This document shows, in pieces, positions 15,915-25,100 of a DNA stretch of 31,275 nucleotides. The notes under the pieces were generated by a model. It was not told the origin of the DNA, did not search any database, and was given only the letters and a program-made list of their open reading frames with translations. The first letter of the stretch is position 1. The number at the start of each line of letters is the position of its first letter. Origin of the DNA: a bacterium (lineage in GTDB: Bacteria > UBA8248); NCBI GenBank assembly GCA_027622355.1, contig JAQBZT010000004.1, forward strand, positions 1-31,275, written 5' to 3'. Both the position numbers and the translations under genes were made by a program.

Positions 15915-16022
15915 ATGGACGAACATCCAAAACCCAAGGGCGCCCTGGCTTTCATGTTGATCTTTCTCGTGATTCTGGCGCTGCTCTGGGCGAACGCCTA
16001 CCTCAAGCTGTGGGCGGGCTGA
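15915..16022 (+). CDS. cbaD: Cytochrome ba3 oxidase subunit IIa (35 aa)
   Basis: A 35-aa single-helix membrane peptide: a short charged N-terminus with KPKGALA, then one hydrophobic segment of about 20 residues. It closely resembles the 34-aa subunit IIa of Thermus ba3 oxidase (N-terminal KPKGALA) and lies just upstream of subunits II and I, as expected. GGGAG precedes the ATG; subunit II starts 4 bp after its stop. It is easily missed because of its size. Role: structural, filling the helix that is absent from subunit II in this oxidase type. Confidence 0.85.
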   Translation: MDEHPKPKGALAFMLIFLVILALLWANAYLKLWAG

Positions 16023-16026
16023 AAAG

Positions 16027-16506
16027 ATGAAGGGGTCGTCCTCCGTCTACAAATACGAGCTGATGTGGATTCTGCCGAGCATCCTGCTCCCCGTGACGAT
16101 GCTCGGGCTCCTTCTCTACACCACTTTCGGCCACGGGATTCACTTGCCCGGGGTCGAGGGCGTGATTGACCCGGCAAAAATCAGCCAGACGGCCCCCTTC
16201 AACAAGCTCGGAGTTTTCAAGGTCGGAGACAAGCAATACAAGGTTCACATGATGGCCGGCATCTGGTTCTACATTCCGGGCCAAATCACCGTCCCCGTCG
16301 GCTCTACCGTCGAGTTCATCGCGACCAGCAAGGACGTGGTACACGGGCTCTTCATCAAAGGCGCCAATATCAATCTCATGCTCCTGCCGGGCCAGGTGGC
16401 GCGGGCCAAGGCCCTCTTCGACAAGCCCGGCGAATACCCCTTCCTATGTCACGAGTATTGCGGAGCCGCCCATCACACGATGTGGGGCAAGGTTATCGTG
16501 AAATAG
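16027..16506 (+). CDS. cbaB: Cytochrome ba3 oxidase subunit II (CuA)
   Basis: 159-aa electron-entry subunit of a B-type haem-copper oxidase. One N-terminal transmembrane helix (about residues 12-34) anchors a periplasmic cupredoxin domain. All ligands of the dinuclear CuA centre are present: H106 (DVVHGLF), then C141, E143, C145, H149 and M152 in the CHEYCGAAHHTM segment. It takes electrons from a soluble cytochrome c and passes them to haem b of subunit I. The length is short, as in ba3 enzymes with one helix. It is co-transcribed with subunit IIa upstream and subunit I 15 bp downstream. Confidence 0.95.
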   Translation: MKGSSSVYKYELMWILPSILLPVTMLGLLLYTTFGHGIHLPGVEGVIDPAKISQTAPFNKLGVFKVGDKQYKVHMMAGIWFYIPGQITVPVGSTVEFIATSKDVVHGLFIKGANINLMLLPGQVARAKALFDKPGEYPFLCHEYCGAAHHTMWGKVIVK

Positions 16507-16521
16507 GGTACAGGAAAACAC

Positions 16522-18177
16522 ATGGTGAATCCGGAAACGACGAAAACCGATTCCTTCGCTGAAAACCGCCTGACGGGCGCCTACCTCATCGTCTCGATGA
16601 TCGCCCTCCTCGGCGGCGTCGTCACCGGTCTCTTTCAGGCGCTCAATTACGGCGGCCATGATTTCTACCCCGCCCTCCAGCCCGTGATCCGCTCCTACTA
16701 CCACGGCCTCAGCATTCACGGCGTATTGAACGTTCTCGTCTGGACAACGTTTTTCATATGCGGATTCCTGTGGTTCATCACCGCCCGCGCGCTTGATGCT
16801 CCGCCCGTCCGCCTCGCCTTCGGGTGGTTCACCTTCTGGTTCATGACCGGCGGCCTCATCCTCGCGGCGATCCCTCTCGTTCTCAATGAGGCAACCGTCC
16901 TCTTCACGTTCTATCCGCCGATGAAGGCGCACTGGGCCTTCTATATCGGCCTCACGCTGGTCGTGATCGGAACCTGGCTGGTCACCGTTCACCTTGCGCT
17001 CTGCGTGCGCGAGTGGAAGCGCCGCAACCCCGGCTCGCGCACCCCGCTTCCGGCCTTCATGTCCCTGATCACATTCGTCATGTGGACCATCGCCTCCCTC
17101 GGCATCGCCGCCGAGATGATTTTCATGATGATCCCCTGGTCGCTGGGGCTGGTGCAGGGGACCAACCCGCTGATGGCGCGAACGCTGTTCTGGTTCACCG
17201 GCCATCCCATCGTCTATTTCTGGCTCCTTCCCGCCTATGTTTCCTGGTACACCATCGTCCCGAAGCAGGCGGGCGGGCGCCTGTTCAGCGATCCCATGGC
17301 GCGGGCCAGCTTTCTCCTGTTCTTGATGCTCTCGATACCGGTGGGCTTCCACCACCAGTTCACCGACCCAGGCATCCAAGAGGGCTGGAAGTTTTTTCAC
17401 GCCTTCCTCACGTTCGGGGTCTTTTTCCCGAGCCTGCTGACCTTTTTCAACGTGGTGGCCTCGCTGGAAAGCGGCGCAAGGGCGCGCGGCGGAAAGGGGT
17501 ATCTCGCCTGGTTTCTCCGCCTCCCCTGGGGAGACCCCTCGCTCGCGGCCCAAGTGCTCTCCATGCTCATCTTCGTCTTCGGGGGAATCGGCGGACTCAT
17601 CAACGCCTCGGTCTCCATGAACCTTCTCGTCCACAACACCGCCTGGGTTGTCGGACATTTTCACCTGACGGTCGGCGGCGCCGTCACGCTTTCCTTCATG
17701 GGGATCACCTACTGGCTGGTGCCGATGATCAGCGGGCGGCGGCTCTGGAGCAGAGGGCTGGCACTCGCCCAGGCCTGGCTCTGGTTCGGCGGGATGATCA
17801 TCTTCTCGAACGCGCTCCACCGCCTGGGAATGATGGGGATGCCGCGGCGGACGATGATCGGCGCCGTTCCCTACATGCAGCCAGAATGGAAACCTGTTCT
17901 CCCGCTGGTGGGAATCGGGGGGACGATTCTGTTCATCAGCGCGCTTCTTTACTTCTTGAACCTTGCCTTGACGATCTGGCTCTCCCGGGCGCCTTCAACG
18001 GAAAAACTGGAATTCGCCGAATCACTCTCCGGCCCCGAGGACGCGCCGGCGATCATGGCCCGGCTCACCCCATGGGTGGCCGCCACCGTGGTGCTCATCG
18101 CGCTCGCCTACGGGCCCACTCTTCTCCGCCTGGCCACGACTACCCCGTTCAACATTCAGGCCTTCCGGGTGTGGTAA
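16522..18177 (+). CDS. cbaA: Cytochrome ba3 oxidase subunit I
   Basis: 551-aa catalytic subunit of a B-family haem-copper oxygen reductase with about 13 transmembrane helices. Low-spin haem b ligands are H66 (SIHG) and H381; the haem a3 ligand is H379 (HNTAWVVGHFHLT, residues 371-383). CuB is bound by H228 and by H277-H278 (GFHHQFTDPG), and Y232 in GHPIVYFW is the cross-linked tyrosine. Spacings match Thermus ba3 (offset five to six). This enzyme reduces O2 with high affinity and pumps protons through a K-channel analog only. It ends convergently with the NXR-like operon, from which only a hairpin separates it. No assembly genes (Sco, CtaA/B) lie in the window. Confidence 0.95.
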   Translation: MVNPETTKTDSFAENRLTGAYLIVSMIALLGGVVTGLFQALNYGGHDFYPALQPVIRSYYHGLSIHGVLNVLVWTTFFICGFLWFITARALDAPPVRLAFGWFTFWFMTGGLILAAIPLVLNEATVLFTFYPPMKAHWAFYIGLTLVVIGTWLVTVHLALCVREWKRRNPGSRTPLPAFMSLITFVMWTIASLGIAAEMIFMMIPWSLGLVQGTNPLMARTLFWFTGHPIVYFWLLPAYVSWYTIVPKQAGGRLFSDPMARASFLLFLMLSIPVGFHHQFTDPGIQEGWKFFHAFLTFGVFFPSLLTFFNVVASLESGARARGGKGYLAWFLRLPWGDPSLAAQVLSMLIFVFGGIGGLINASVSMNLLVHNTAWVVGHFHLTVGGAVTLSFMGITYWLVPMISGRRLWSRGLALAQAWLWFGGMIIFSNALHRLGMMGMPRRTMIGAVPYMQPEWKPVLPLVGIGGTILFISALLYFLNLALTIWLSRAPSTEKLEFAESLSGPEDAPAIMARLTPWVAATVVLIALAYGPTLLRLATTTPFNIQAFRVW

Positions 18178-18221
18178 ACCCTTCCCGAGACAAAGCGCGC
18201 CGACTTCCAAAAGAGCATACG

Positions 18222-18247
18222 AAAAAGGACCCCGGCTTTCGCCGGGG
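18222..18247 (-). terminator. Intrinsic terminator of the NXR-like operon
   Basis: CCCCGGC and GCCGGGG pair around a four-base loop; on the minus strand the stem is followed by a run of five T. It lies 27 nt past the stop of the gamma subunit gene, so it ends the minus-strand operon; the plus-strand oxidase transcript has the stem but no U-run. Confidence 0.75.
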
Positions 18248-18273
18248 CCCTGAAGTCCGGTTCAATCTTCCGC

Positions 18274-19830
18274 CTATTCGATACGGAGGTTGTACCAGGT
18301 TGTCACCGACTTCTGGCCGTTCCGATCCCCTCGGCTGCCGTCCCAGACCGCAAAGGCAATCGGATGAATTGTCCCGGGCAGAAGCTGAACATCGTTTTTC
18401 TCTCCACTCTCAAGCGTCCGGGTGAAAACAACCCGCCACTTGCCTCCCCTCAGCCAACTTTCCGAACTCTTCAGATTTTGCCCCTCCGGCCCTTGCGGCT
18501 GGAGGGTGCCGAACCCGATGGCGTTGAGATCCATCACAGGACGGGCAAGGCGGGGAGAAGAAGTGGGATTCCCGGCCGCCCATGCCGAGATGAAAGGCGC
18601 GCGCGTCGCGGCGGTGGAGGCGATTTTCGCATGACCCATCTCTTTCCGCGGGTAAACACGGCCTGTCAACGGATAATCGTCCACCGCCATGCCCTTGTAT
18701 TTCGCTTCAACACCCACATGCCGGCGGCCCATCGCCGCGTTCCAGTACCAGATGTTCACCAGGTTGTCGGCGGACCCCATGACGAAAAGAGGCGGAGACT
18801 TCTCGCGAAGCGAAAATTGGATCGCCGCGGCATCCCCAAAAGACTTGGTTGTGAGGATTGTCCTGTCGGGCGTCGAATCGGCCCATTCGAGGCGAATAGA
18901 AATGTTCGTCTCATCGTGAATGACCCGCACCTCCACTTCGAGAGGCGGGCGCCCGTCGTTGTGAAGCTGCATCATCGGAATTGAAACGGGAACGGCCCGG
19001 GCCCATCGCCTGTCATTTGCCTTGACCGGAACTTTGCCCTGCATCTTGTGGGCAGGAATAACACCTGTCCCGGGCTGCCAAAAATCGCGTCCCTTTGAAA
19101 AACGGCGCACATAATGGGCGAGCGCTATCAGATCCTCCTGCTTCTCCAGAATGTCGCCATGAGAAGGCATCGGAGTCCCCTCGATGCCCGTCATGACGCG
19201 CATCATGATGGATACGGGGTCGCCGCCTCCCTTGAAGACGCCGCGCGTGTAGTCGTTGGGCAGGATCGGCCGCCCCTTGTGGTCCCGCAGCGTCGGAGCA
19301 CTTTCCCCCTTGCCGTCTCCCTTGTCACCATGACATTTGTTGCATCCGTATTTCAGGTAGGCCGCCTTTCCCTTCACGAGCCACGCCTTCGACACGGGCG
19401 GGACCTTGGCCGGCAGTTTGGGAAGCTCCTCGGCCCTCTCCTCAAAACCAGAGAACGACAGGACATATTCGGCCACCGCCTGCAAATCGTTGTCGGGTAT
19501 GGAAATAAAACTCGGCATGGTTGAGCCCGGAAGCCCCAGCTTGAGGGTGCGAACGATATCCGAACGCTTGGGTGGTTCTCCCTGGAACGTGCTTCGGAAT
19601 TTATAAATCTTCGACGTAAAATCCCGGGGCCCCGGGAAGAGAAGATATGCCGCCTCGCCGTCCCCCTTGCCCGAAATTCCGTGGCAGATCGCACATTCGC
19701 GCCCATACACCGCTTTCCCGCGGGAGACGAGTTGCGGGTCGAGCACAAGCTTCGCGGCAACGGCCGTCGCGGCAAAACCCAGAATTCCGAGGATCAAAGT
19801 CCCCGCCATGAGAATGTCTTTAAATTTCAT
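18274..19830 (-). CDS. NXR/DMSO-reductase-type gamma subunit fused to a di-haem cytochrome c
   Basis: 518-aa exported cytochrome. Signal peptide 1-26 (cleaved after AVAA), then two cytochrome c domains: CAICH (46-50, distal ligand probably M105) and CNKCH (163-167, probably M221). From about residue 275 it becomes the haem b-binding gamma domain of ethylbenzene dehydrogenase/DMS dehydrogenase type (EB_dh), with FVMG (M351) and K507 near the C-terminus as likely axial ligands by analogy with EbdC. So three haems in one chain can carry electrons from the Fe-S subunit outward to a soluble carrier or directly to an oxidase. GAGAGGGA precedes the ATG. It is last in the operon, 12 bp after the chaperone gene. 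Known NxrC-like proteins have similar domains; haem b ligands are an inference. Confidence 0.87.
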   Translation of the reverse strand: MKFKDILMAGTLILGILGFAATAVAAKLVLDPQLVSRGKAVYGRECAICHGISGKGDGEAAYLLFPGPRDFTSKIYKFRSTFQGEPPKRSDIVRTLKLGLPGSTMPSFISIPDNDLQAVAEYVLSFSGFEERAEELPKLPAKVPPVSKAWLVKGKAAYLKYGCNKCHGDKGDGKGESAPTLRDHKGRPILPNDYTRGVFKGGGDPVSIMMRVMTGIEGTPMPSHGDILEKQEDLIALAHYVRRFSKGRDFWQPGTGVIPAHKMQGKVPVKANDRRWARAVPVSIPMMQLHNDGRPPLEVEVRVIHDETNISIRLEWADSTPDRTILTTKSFGDAAAIQFSLREKSPPLFVMGSADNLVNIWYWNAAMGRRHVGVEAKYKGMAVDDYPLTGRVYPRKEMGHAKIASTAATRAPFISAWAAGNPTSSPRLARPVMDLNAIGFGTLQPQGPEGQNLKSSESWLRGGKWRVVFTRTLESGEKNDVQLLPGTIHPIAFAVWDGSRGDRNGQKSVTTWYNLRIE

Positions 19831-19842
19831 CGGCCATCCCTC

Positions 19843-20616
19843 TCAATGAAGATCGGATGCGGCTCCCCCAGGAACTTGCCATTCCGTGGAATCCCATTCA
19901 TCGGACGCCATCGGAAGAAACTCTCCGCGGGAAACGTCGGGCACCAATTCCGGATCGGCGGCAAGCGCCTTTTGCTCCGCTTTGATGAAATCACCGAGCA
20001 AGCGGGCAGCCGCCGAAAAAATTCCCTCCGGGTTTTTGCGCTCCAGCCGTGCGGCGAAAATGGGGGCCCATCTGGCGAGGTGATCCTCCAGGAAAGCGAC
20101 CTGGGCATCGCGGCAAATCTTCGCCTCGTCTTTCTTTTCCTCTCTCAGCGCGTGGGCTTCCTTGAAAGAAAGGAGGTAGAGGAATTCCAATTGAATGGAA
20201 ATGTGGTCGGAGCGCTCTTTTCCCTCTTGCGGAGTCACACCAAAGGCCCGGTACAATCCTCCCAAATCGGAAAGAAAATCCGACTGCTGAAAAAGGTGCA
20301 TGTTTCCATACTCAGTCTCGTAGGGAGGACATAGCTTCGATATGGTGTGGCCGAAGACCTCCTGATAAAAGAGCTCGAATTTTTTGAGGCTGTTCGTATC
20401 GCGCAGGGGAAGGCCGTCCGCGTAACGGCGCAAGCAGCGGTACTCTTTTCCCTCGGCGAGCTGCGCGCACGCGTCAGCGAACGTGCCGCGCGCCTCATCT
20501 CCCGCGATCTCGGCCCAGGTCGTCTCATCCGGGTACCGGAAACAGGCGGCGAGATGGGCATAGATGCGGCTCCTCGCCAGGGGGAGCATCACCTCCCGGG
20601 AAACTGTGGGATTCAT
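19843..20616 (-). CDS. TorD/NarJ-type chaperone for the molybdoenzyme
   Basis: 257-aa cytoplasmic all-helical chaperone of the TorD/DmsD family. The hallmark CPPYETEYG (residues 96-104) and the DHISIQLEFL segment (137-146) are both present. Such proteins bind the Tat signal of the catalytic subunit, hold it until the molybdenum cofactor is inserted, and prevent early export. The gene sits between the beta and gamma subunit genes with 12-bp gaps on both sides and has AAGGAGGAG 6 nt before its ATG, so it should be made with the enzyme. Its client is almost certainly the Tat-tagged alpha subunit of this operon. Confidence 0.9.
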   Translation of the reverse strand: MNPTVSREVMLPLARSRIYAHLAACFRYPDETTWAEIAGDEARGTFADACAQLAEGKEYRCLRRYADGLPLRDTNSLKKFELFYQEVFGHTISKLCPPYETEYGNMHLFQQSDFLSDLGGLYRAFGVTPQEGKERSDHISIQLEFLYLLSFKEAHALREEKKDEAKICRDAQVAFLEDHLARWAPIFAARLERKNPEGIFSAAARLLGDFIKAEQKALAADPELVPDVSRGEFLPMASDEWDSTEWQVPGGAASDLH

Positions 20617-20628
20617 CCGCGCTCCTCC

Positions 20629-21900
20629 TTAAATGCTGTTGGGCCGCTCGGCCGGCCGCCTCTGGAAAGGCTCCTCGATGGTGAGCCGCACAATCTCTTT
20701 CCCCTTGTTGTCGTAGCCAATAACCGTGTCGTTGAACAAAGCCCAGGGCTTTCCGTTGATCTTCGTTTCGAAAACCTTGGGGCCTTCCTTGATCTCGTAG
20801 CGGAAGACGATGGCTTGCTGAGCGCGGAAGAGCTGCATCACGGCGAGAAGCTCCCGCGAGGGCGCCGCATAGCGCTCGATCGCCTGATCGACTCCCGGCC
20901 CGAACATCTGATGCAGGTAGGGCCGCGGCACCCAGCGCGGCGGGATGTAGTAGCCGTTCGGCTCCGTCCCGAATTGGGGATAAAGGGGCAGCGCCACTTT
21001 TTCCTTCTTCACCAGGAAATAGATGGGATTTTGCGGGTCATCCGCCCACTCGCCCGAATTTTGATCGATATTGACCAACCCCTGCATCCGGATTTTCCCG
21101 ACGCAGGCTGTCATGCAACGGGTCTCCCACGGGGTCCCGTTGGAGAGCGCTTCCTTTCCCTCGATGCGCGGATAGCAGCCAATGCACTTCTCGCTCGTGC
21201 GGGTGTCCACCCGGAACATGGATTTTTTGTACGGGCAGGCCTCCACGCACTTCCGGTAGCCGCGGCAGCGCTCCTGGTCGATGAGAACGATGCCGTCTTC
21301 AGGCCGCTTGTAGATGGCCTTCCGGGGGCACGCGGCCAGGCACGCGGGATAGGTGCAGTGATTGCAAATGCGCTGGAGATAAAAAAACCAGCTTTTGTGC
21401 TCGGGCAGATTCGCGCCCTCTTTGTTGTAGAGGCCTCGGACGCCCTTGGGTCCCTTCGCGGTGTCCTCGCCGATGTTGGGGAAACGCCATTCCTCATCAC
21501 TCGGCAGATAGCCGAGAACGCGCTGCGGACCCTCGGGCCCGATCCGCCGGTGCGCCGCCTCGAAAATGGTCATCCCACTGTAAGTCCCATAGGGGCGCCG
21601 GGCGCCATTTTGCGTCGCATCCCACGCCTGCTTGTCAGGGTTGGCTTCCTCAAGCAATTGGAGCGACTTCACGTCCCAGTTCTGCGGATAGCCCCCGTAG
21701 GGCTTGGTTTCGACGTTGTTCCACCACATGTACTCCTGGCCCTTGGAGAAGGTCCAGGTGGACTTGCACGCCATGGTGCACGTCTGACAACCGATACAAC
21801 GATTGATGTTGAAGACAAACGCGAATTGCTGCGCGGCATGACGCTCTTCGTAGGGATACTCCATCTTCCGCCCAAGCTGCCAGTTATAGACCTGAGGCAT
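20629..21900 (-). CDS. nxrB: Nitrite-oxidoreductase-like beta subunit (Fe-S)
   Basis: 423-aa ferredoxin-type electron-transfer subunit. Four Fe-S motifs: C35-C38-C41-C45; C179-C182-C187-C191; C212-Y215-C218-C222, where Tyr replaces one Cys as in [3Fe-4S] sites of this family; and C239-C242-C262-C266. The N-terminus MPQVYNWQLGRKMEYPYEE, the segment GQEYMWWNNVETKPYGGYP and the C-terminal PLYPQFGTEPNGYYIPP and PAERPNSI match my recollection of Nitrospira/Nitrospina NxrB strongly, more than EbdB or NarH. Start: the ATG with GGGAGGAG 7 nt upstream; the longer frame adds 18 non-homologous residues. It lacks a signal peptide, so it would be exported with the Tat-tagged alpha subunit. NXR and related nitrate reductases cannot be told apart by this alone. 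Confidence 0.9.
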   Translation of the reverse strand: MPQVYNWQLGRKMEYPYEERHAAQQFAFVFNINRCIGCQTCTMACKSTWTFSKGQEYMWWNNVETKPYGGYPQNWDVKSLQLLEEANPDKQAWDATQNGARRPYGTYSGMTIFEAAHRRIGPEGPQRVLGYLPSDEEWRFPNIGEDTAKGPKGVRGLYNKEGANLPEHKSWFFYLQRICNHCTYPACLAACPRKAIYKRPEDGIVLIDQERCRGYRKCVEACPYKKSMFRVDTRTSEKCIGCYPRIEGKEALSNGTPWETRCMTACVGKIRMQGLVNIDQNSGEWADDPQNPIYFLVKKEKVALPLYPQFGTEPNGYYIPPRWVPRPYLHQMFGPGVDQAIERYAAPSRELLAVMQLFRAQQAIVFRYEIKEGPKVFETKINGKPWALFNDTVIGYDNKGKEIVRLTIEEPFQRRPAERPNSI

Positions 21901-21913
21901 GTTCTCTCCTCCC

Positions 21914-22180
21914 TTATTCGTAAACCGGGAACCAGCTGGCCCGGGCTTCGGCAATCATTTCCTTCACGATCCCTTCCCCTTGGGCGAGATACACGCCGTG
22001 AGGCACCGAGTAGAACGGATTGCGGAACATTTCCAGGATTTCCTCGTCCCTGTGCCCCATCCGTACGAACTCCTCCGCCAGACAGCGCACCATCTCCCGC
22101 TCCGCGCCCGCTTCCGCATCCGGCAAGGGGATGGAGACGAGTTCCATCGGATCTTCGTGATCAAATTCATCCTTTGGCAT
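21914..22180 (-). CDS. 88-aa protein between NXR-like alpha and beta genes
   Basis: Small acidic soluble protein, predicted helical. It has no signal peptide, cysteine pair or known metal motif. The C-terminal half, with MFRNPFYSVPHGVYLAQGEG, is the most protein-like segment and probably the conserved core. It lies 4 bp after the alpha stop and 13 bp before the beta start, so it is part of the operon and likely a small accessory or assembly factor of this enzyme. No function is known to me. Confidence 0.75.
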   Translation of the reverse strand: MPKDEFDHEDPMELVSIPLPDAEAGAEREMVRCLAEEFVRMGHRDEEILEMFRNPFYSVPHGVYLAQGEGIVKEMIAEARASWFPVYE

Positions 22181-22184
22181 CGCT

Positions 22185-25100
22185 TTATCCCCTCTTCACT
22201 TTCACCATGCCTTCGAGGTAACGGCGCATGAATTTGTTCTCCCCGCCGGGCGCGAACCCCGTCGTCGCCGGCGCCCATACGCCGCGGCCGCCCAGGCCGC
22301 CATCCTCCGCTTTGGTCATCTTGACGAGTGTTTCTTTCGGAACCGTGTTGACGGCGTGGTTGTCGGCCTCGCCGCCCATCAGGAAACTCATGTCCACCTT
22401 CTTCTTGTGGAACAGGCTGTCGAGCTGGTGCATGGGCATGAGCCAGCCGCGCGTGATCGACTGGTGGGAGCCGTAGCGGTAACTCGCCTGATATCCCGTA
22501 TCGGCGGAAACCGCACGGCCATCTTTTCGTGTTTCATGCCCCTTCACGCTCTTTTCGGTGGCGCACCAGGCCCCGTGCTTGATCATCACAACGTCATAGG
22601 GATACGCCGGATTGAACTTCACACGGAGCATGAGACGCGCCACCTTGTAGAAGGGGTCGTCCGGCTTCCAGCCGATGTAGGGCCGATCGGCAGGGTTGGC
22701 GTCCACGTAAACATAATCGCCTTCCTTGAAGCCCAGGTCCTTCGCGGCCTCGGGGTTCATCTGCACCTGCTGCTCGCCCACCCCGGGTTGGCGGCGATCC
22801 ATGCGGTAGGGATCGCCGAAGCTGGTCGACCAGATAAAGTTCCAGTCGGTCACCTGCCACGAGGAGTGGGTGAAGTGCCGGCTCTTCGGGGTGAGGCAGA
22901 AGAAGCGGTAGCCAGCCTCCCACAGCGGATTTTTGGTCTCTTTCGCCTCTTTCCACGGAAGCTTGATGTTGCGCACCTGCCGCTCGCCCCAGCCCATGTG
23001 CTCGCGCGGGATGCCGTAATCCTCGGGCCGGATGAAGGGACTCGAGCTGACGATGACGTTTGGAAGATAGGGCGTTCCTTCCGGGCCCTCGCGTTGGACG
23101 ATGAGGTTCTCTCCATATTCGATGACCTCGGGCTCGTCGTTATAGGCCTGGAGCCTTCCGGTCGGCGAGAAGAACGGAACCGAATCTTCGATCTGCTCGA
23201 GGAAGGGAACGCGAGGGTAGGAGCGGAAAAGCATGAGCGCCGACCCGGGTTCGCCGTACTTGCCCGCCATGATGTCGGCATATTTGTATCCGCGCGTGGG
23301 GGTCGAGGCATCCAGCAGGCGCTGGATATAGACCTCCGACTTTTTCTCCAGGGCGAACTTCCAGTAGTCCGCGAAACGCTTGTCCTTGAGTATCTCTCCC
23401 AGTTTCTTGGCCATCTCGGCCATGATGAGCACATCGTCCTTGGTGTCGTAGATGGGCTTGATGCCTCCCTTCCATATCTGAAGGAAGGGATTCGAGCAGG
23501 AGGCCGTGACCTCGGGCTGCTCGAACTCCATCCAGGTATTCGCTGGAAGGAGAATATCCGAGTATTCAGCTGTGGAAGTTAATTCGATCTCCGAGCAGAT
23601 GATCATCTCAATTTTTGGGTTCACGTTCTTGATCATTTCGTAGAGCCATTTGGCGTTGTTGAAGAGGTTCACGTTCGTGAACCACATGGCCTTGGTCGGC
23701 GTAGGCATGTGGGTCTTGCCGGTGAAAACCTTGCGCCCGTACTTCGGCGTGTTCACGACCAGGGGCTTGTCTCCGTAGTTCCAGTAGGAGGGCTCTTCGT
23801 CCTTTATCGTCGCGCGAATTTTCACATCCTTTCCATCGGTCCTGGCATCGAGATTGGGTTGGAAGGGATCCTCGCCAATCCAGCCCTTGAAGCCCGGGCC
23901 GGACCACTGGGAACCCTGGAACAGGGCGGCCTTGTAGTTTCCGGCCCAGGTATGGCACCCCGCTCCCGGCCGGCCGATGTTCCCCGTCAGGATCATGGGC
24001 AGGTACTGGGCCCGGTTGGTCATCGTGGCGTGGAACCAGTGGTTGATCCCCTCGCCCACATGCAGGGCGGCGGGCTTGATCTCGGAAACATCCTTGGCAA
24101 GCTGCTCGATAAGCTCTTTGGGCGAGTGCGTGATTTCGTGAACGGTGTCGAGGTCGTAGTCTCTGAGGTGCTGGCTTTTGTACACCTCGAAAATCGGCAT
24201 CACCTCGATTTCCTTGCCGTCCACGGTGCGGACATTGAATTTGCCCTCAAGGGCCGGATCGAGGTTTTTCTCGCCCACGTGGCGCCCGACGTCGTCGCGG
24301 GTGATGGGGGCGGGTGCGTTCTTCTTCTTGTCCCACACCATGAAGTCGCCGACCGCCTCGCGCATTTTCGGGGTCAGTCCGTGAATCTTGAAGGACGGTC
24401 CGCCCGAGATGTCCTGGTTCCGGTAGCCGGGAATCACATCCTGCGGACGCAGCCGCTTGAGGGTGTCTGAGCGGACAAGAAGCGGAAAATCAGTGAAATT
24501 CTTGACAAACTCCGCGTCATACCAGCCCCGCTCGATGAGAATTTTCGTCACGCCGAGGAGAAGCGCGTCTGCGGACGGATGGGAATCCAGTAGTCGGCCT
24601 TCGTCGCGGGCGGACTGTACTCGGGCGCCACCACAACCACCTTCGCGCCCCTTTCCATGCACTCGATGAAGAAATGGGTGTCGGGGCGTTTGTTCTCGAC
24701 GAGGTTTTTCCCCATATGAATGTGAAGCTTGCTGTTGCGGAGATCGTTGAAGTCGCAGTCGGACGCCTGCAGGCCGTGGACGAAAGGATGGCCCGGCGCC
24801 TGATCCCCGTGCCAGGTATAGTTCGACCAGGCGCGCCCGCCCCGCGCCCGCTTGGGGGATACGCCCCGGACATGGGTGTCCACAAGAGACATCGTGTTGG
24901 CGAAACGGTACATGCCGTATTTGCCAATCACGCCGAGCAGGCCCATGCCGCCCCGGAATTTCATGGTCCGGGTGCCCGCGCCGTTCCAATGCGCGAGCAT
25001 CGCCGGATCGTAGCCCTGGGCAAGGAGGCGGCGCTTTCCCTCATCGCCGCTGTAGGTCTTGGCAATTTGGATAAACCCCTTGGAGGCATACGTGTAGGCT

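Noticed and set aside
16444..17820. Minus-strand open frame opposite oxidase subunit I
   Set aside because: Its hydrophilic, Glu/Arg/Pro/Gly-rich translation is the mirror of membrane-helix codons.
20347..22221. Long plus-strand open frame opposite the chaperone and beta subunit genes
   Set aside because: No start signal, no recognisable protein, and it covers two genes with strong motifs on the other strand.
24548..24580. Programmed frameshift or selenocysteine in nxrA
   Set aside because: There is no slippery heptamer, and the TGA lies after the break in the wrong frame, not at a conserved Cys or Sec position.
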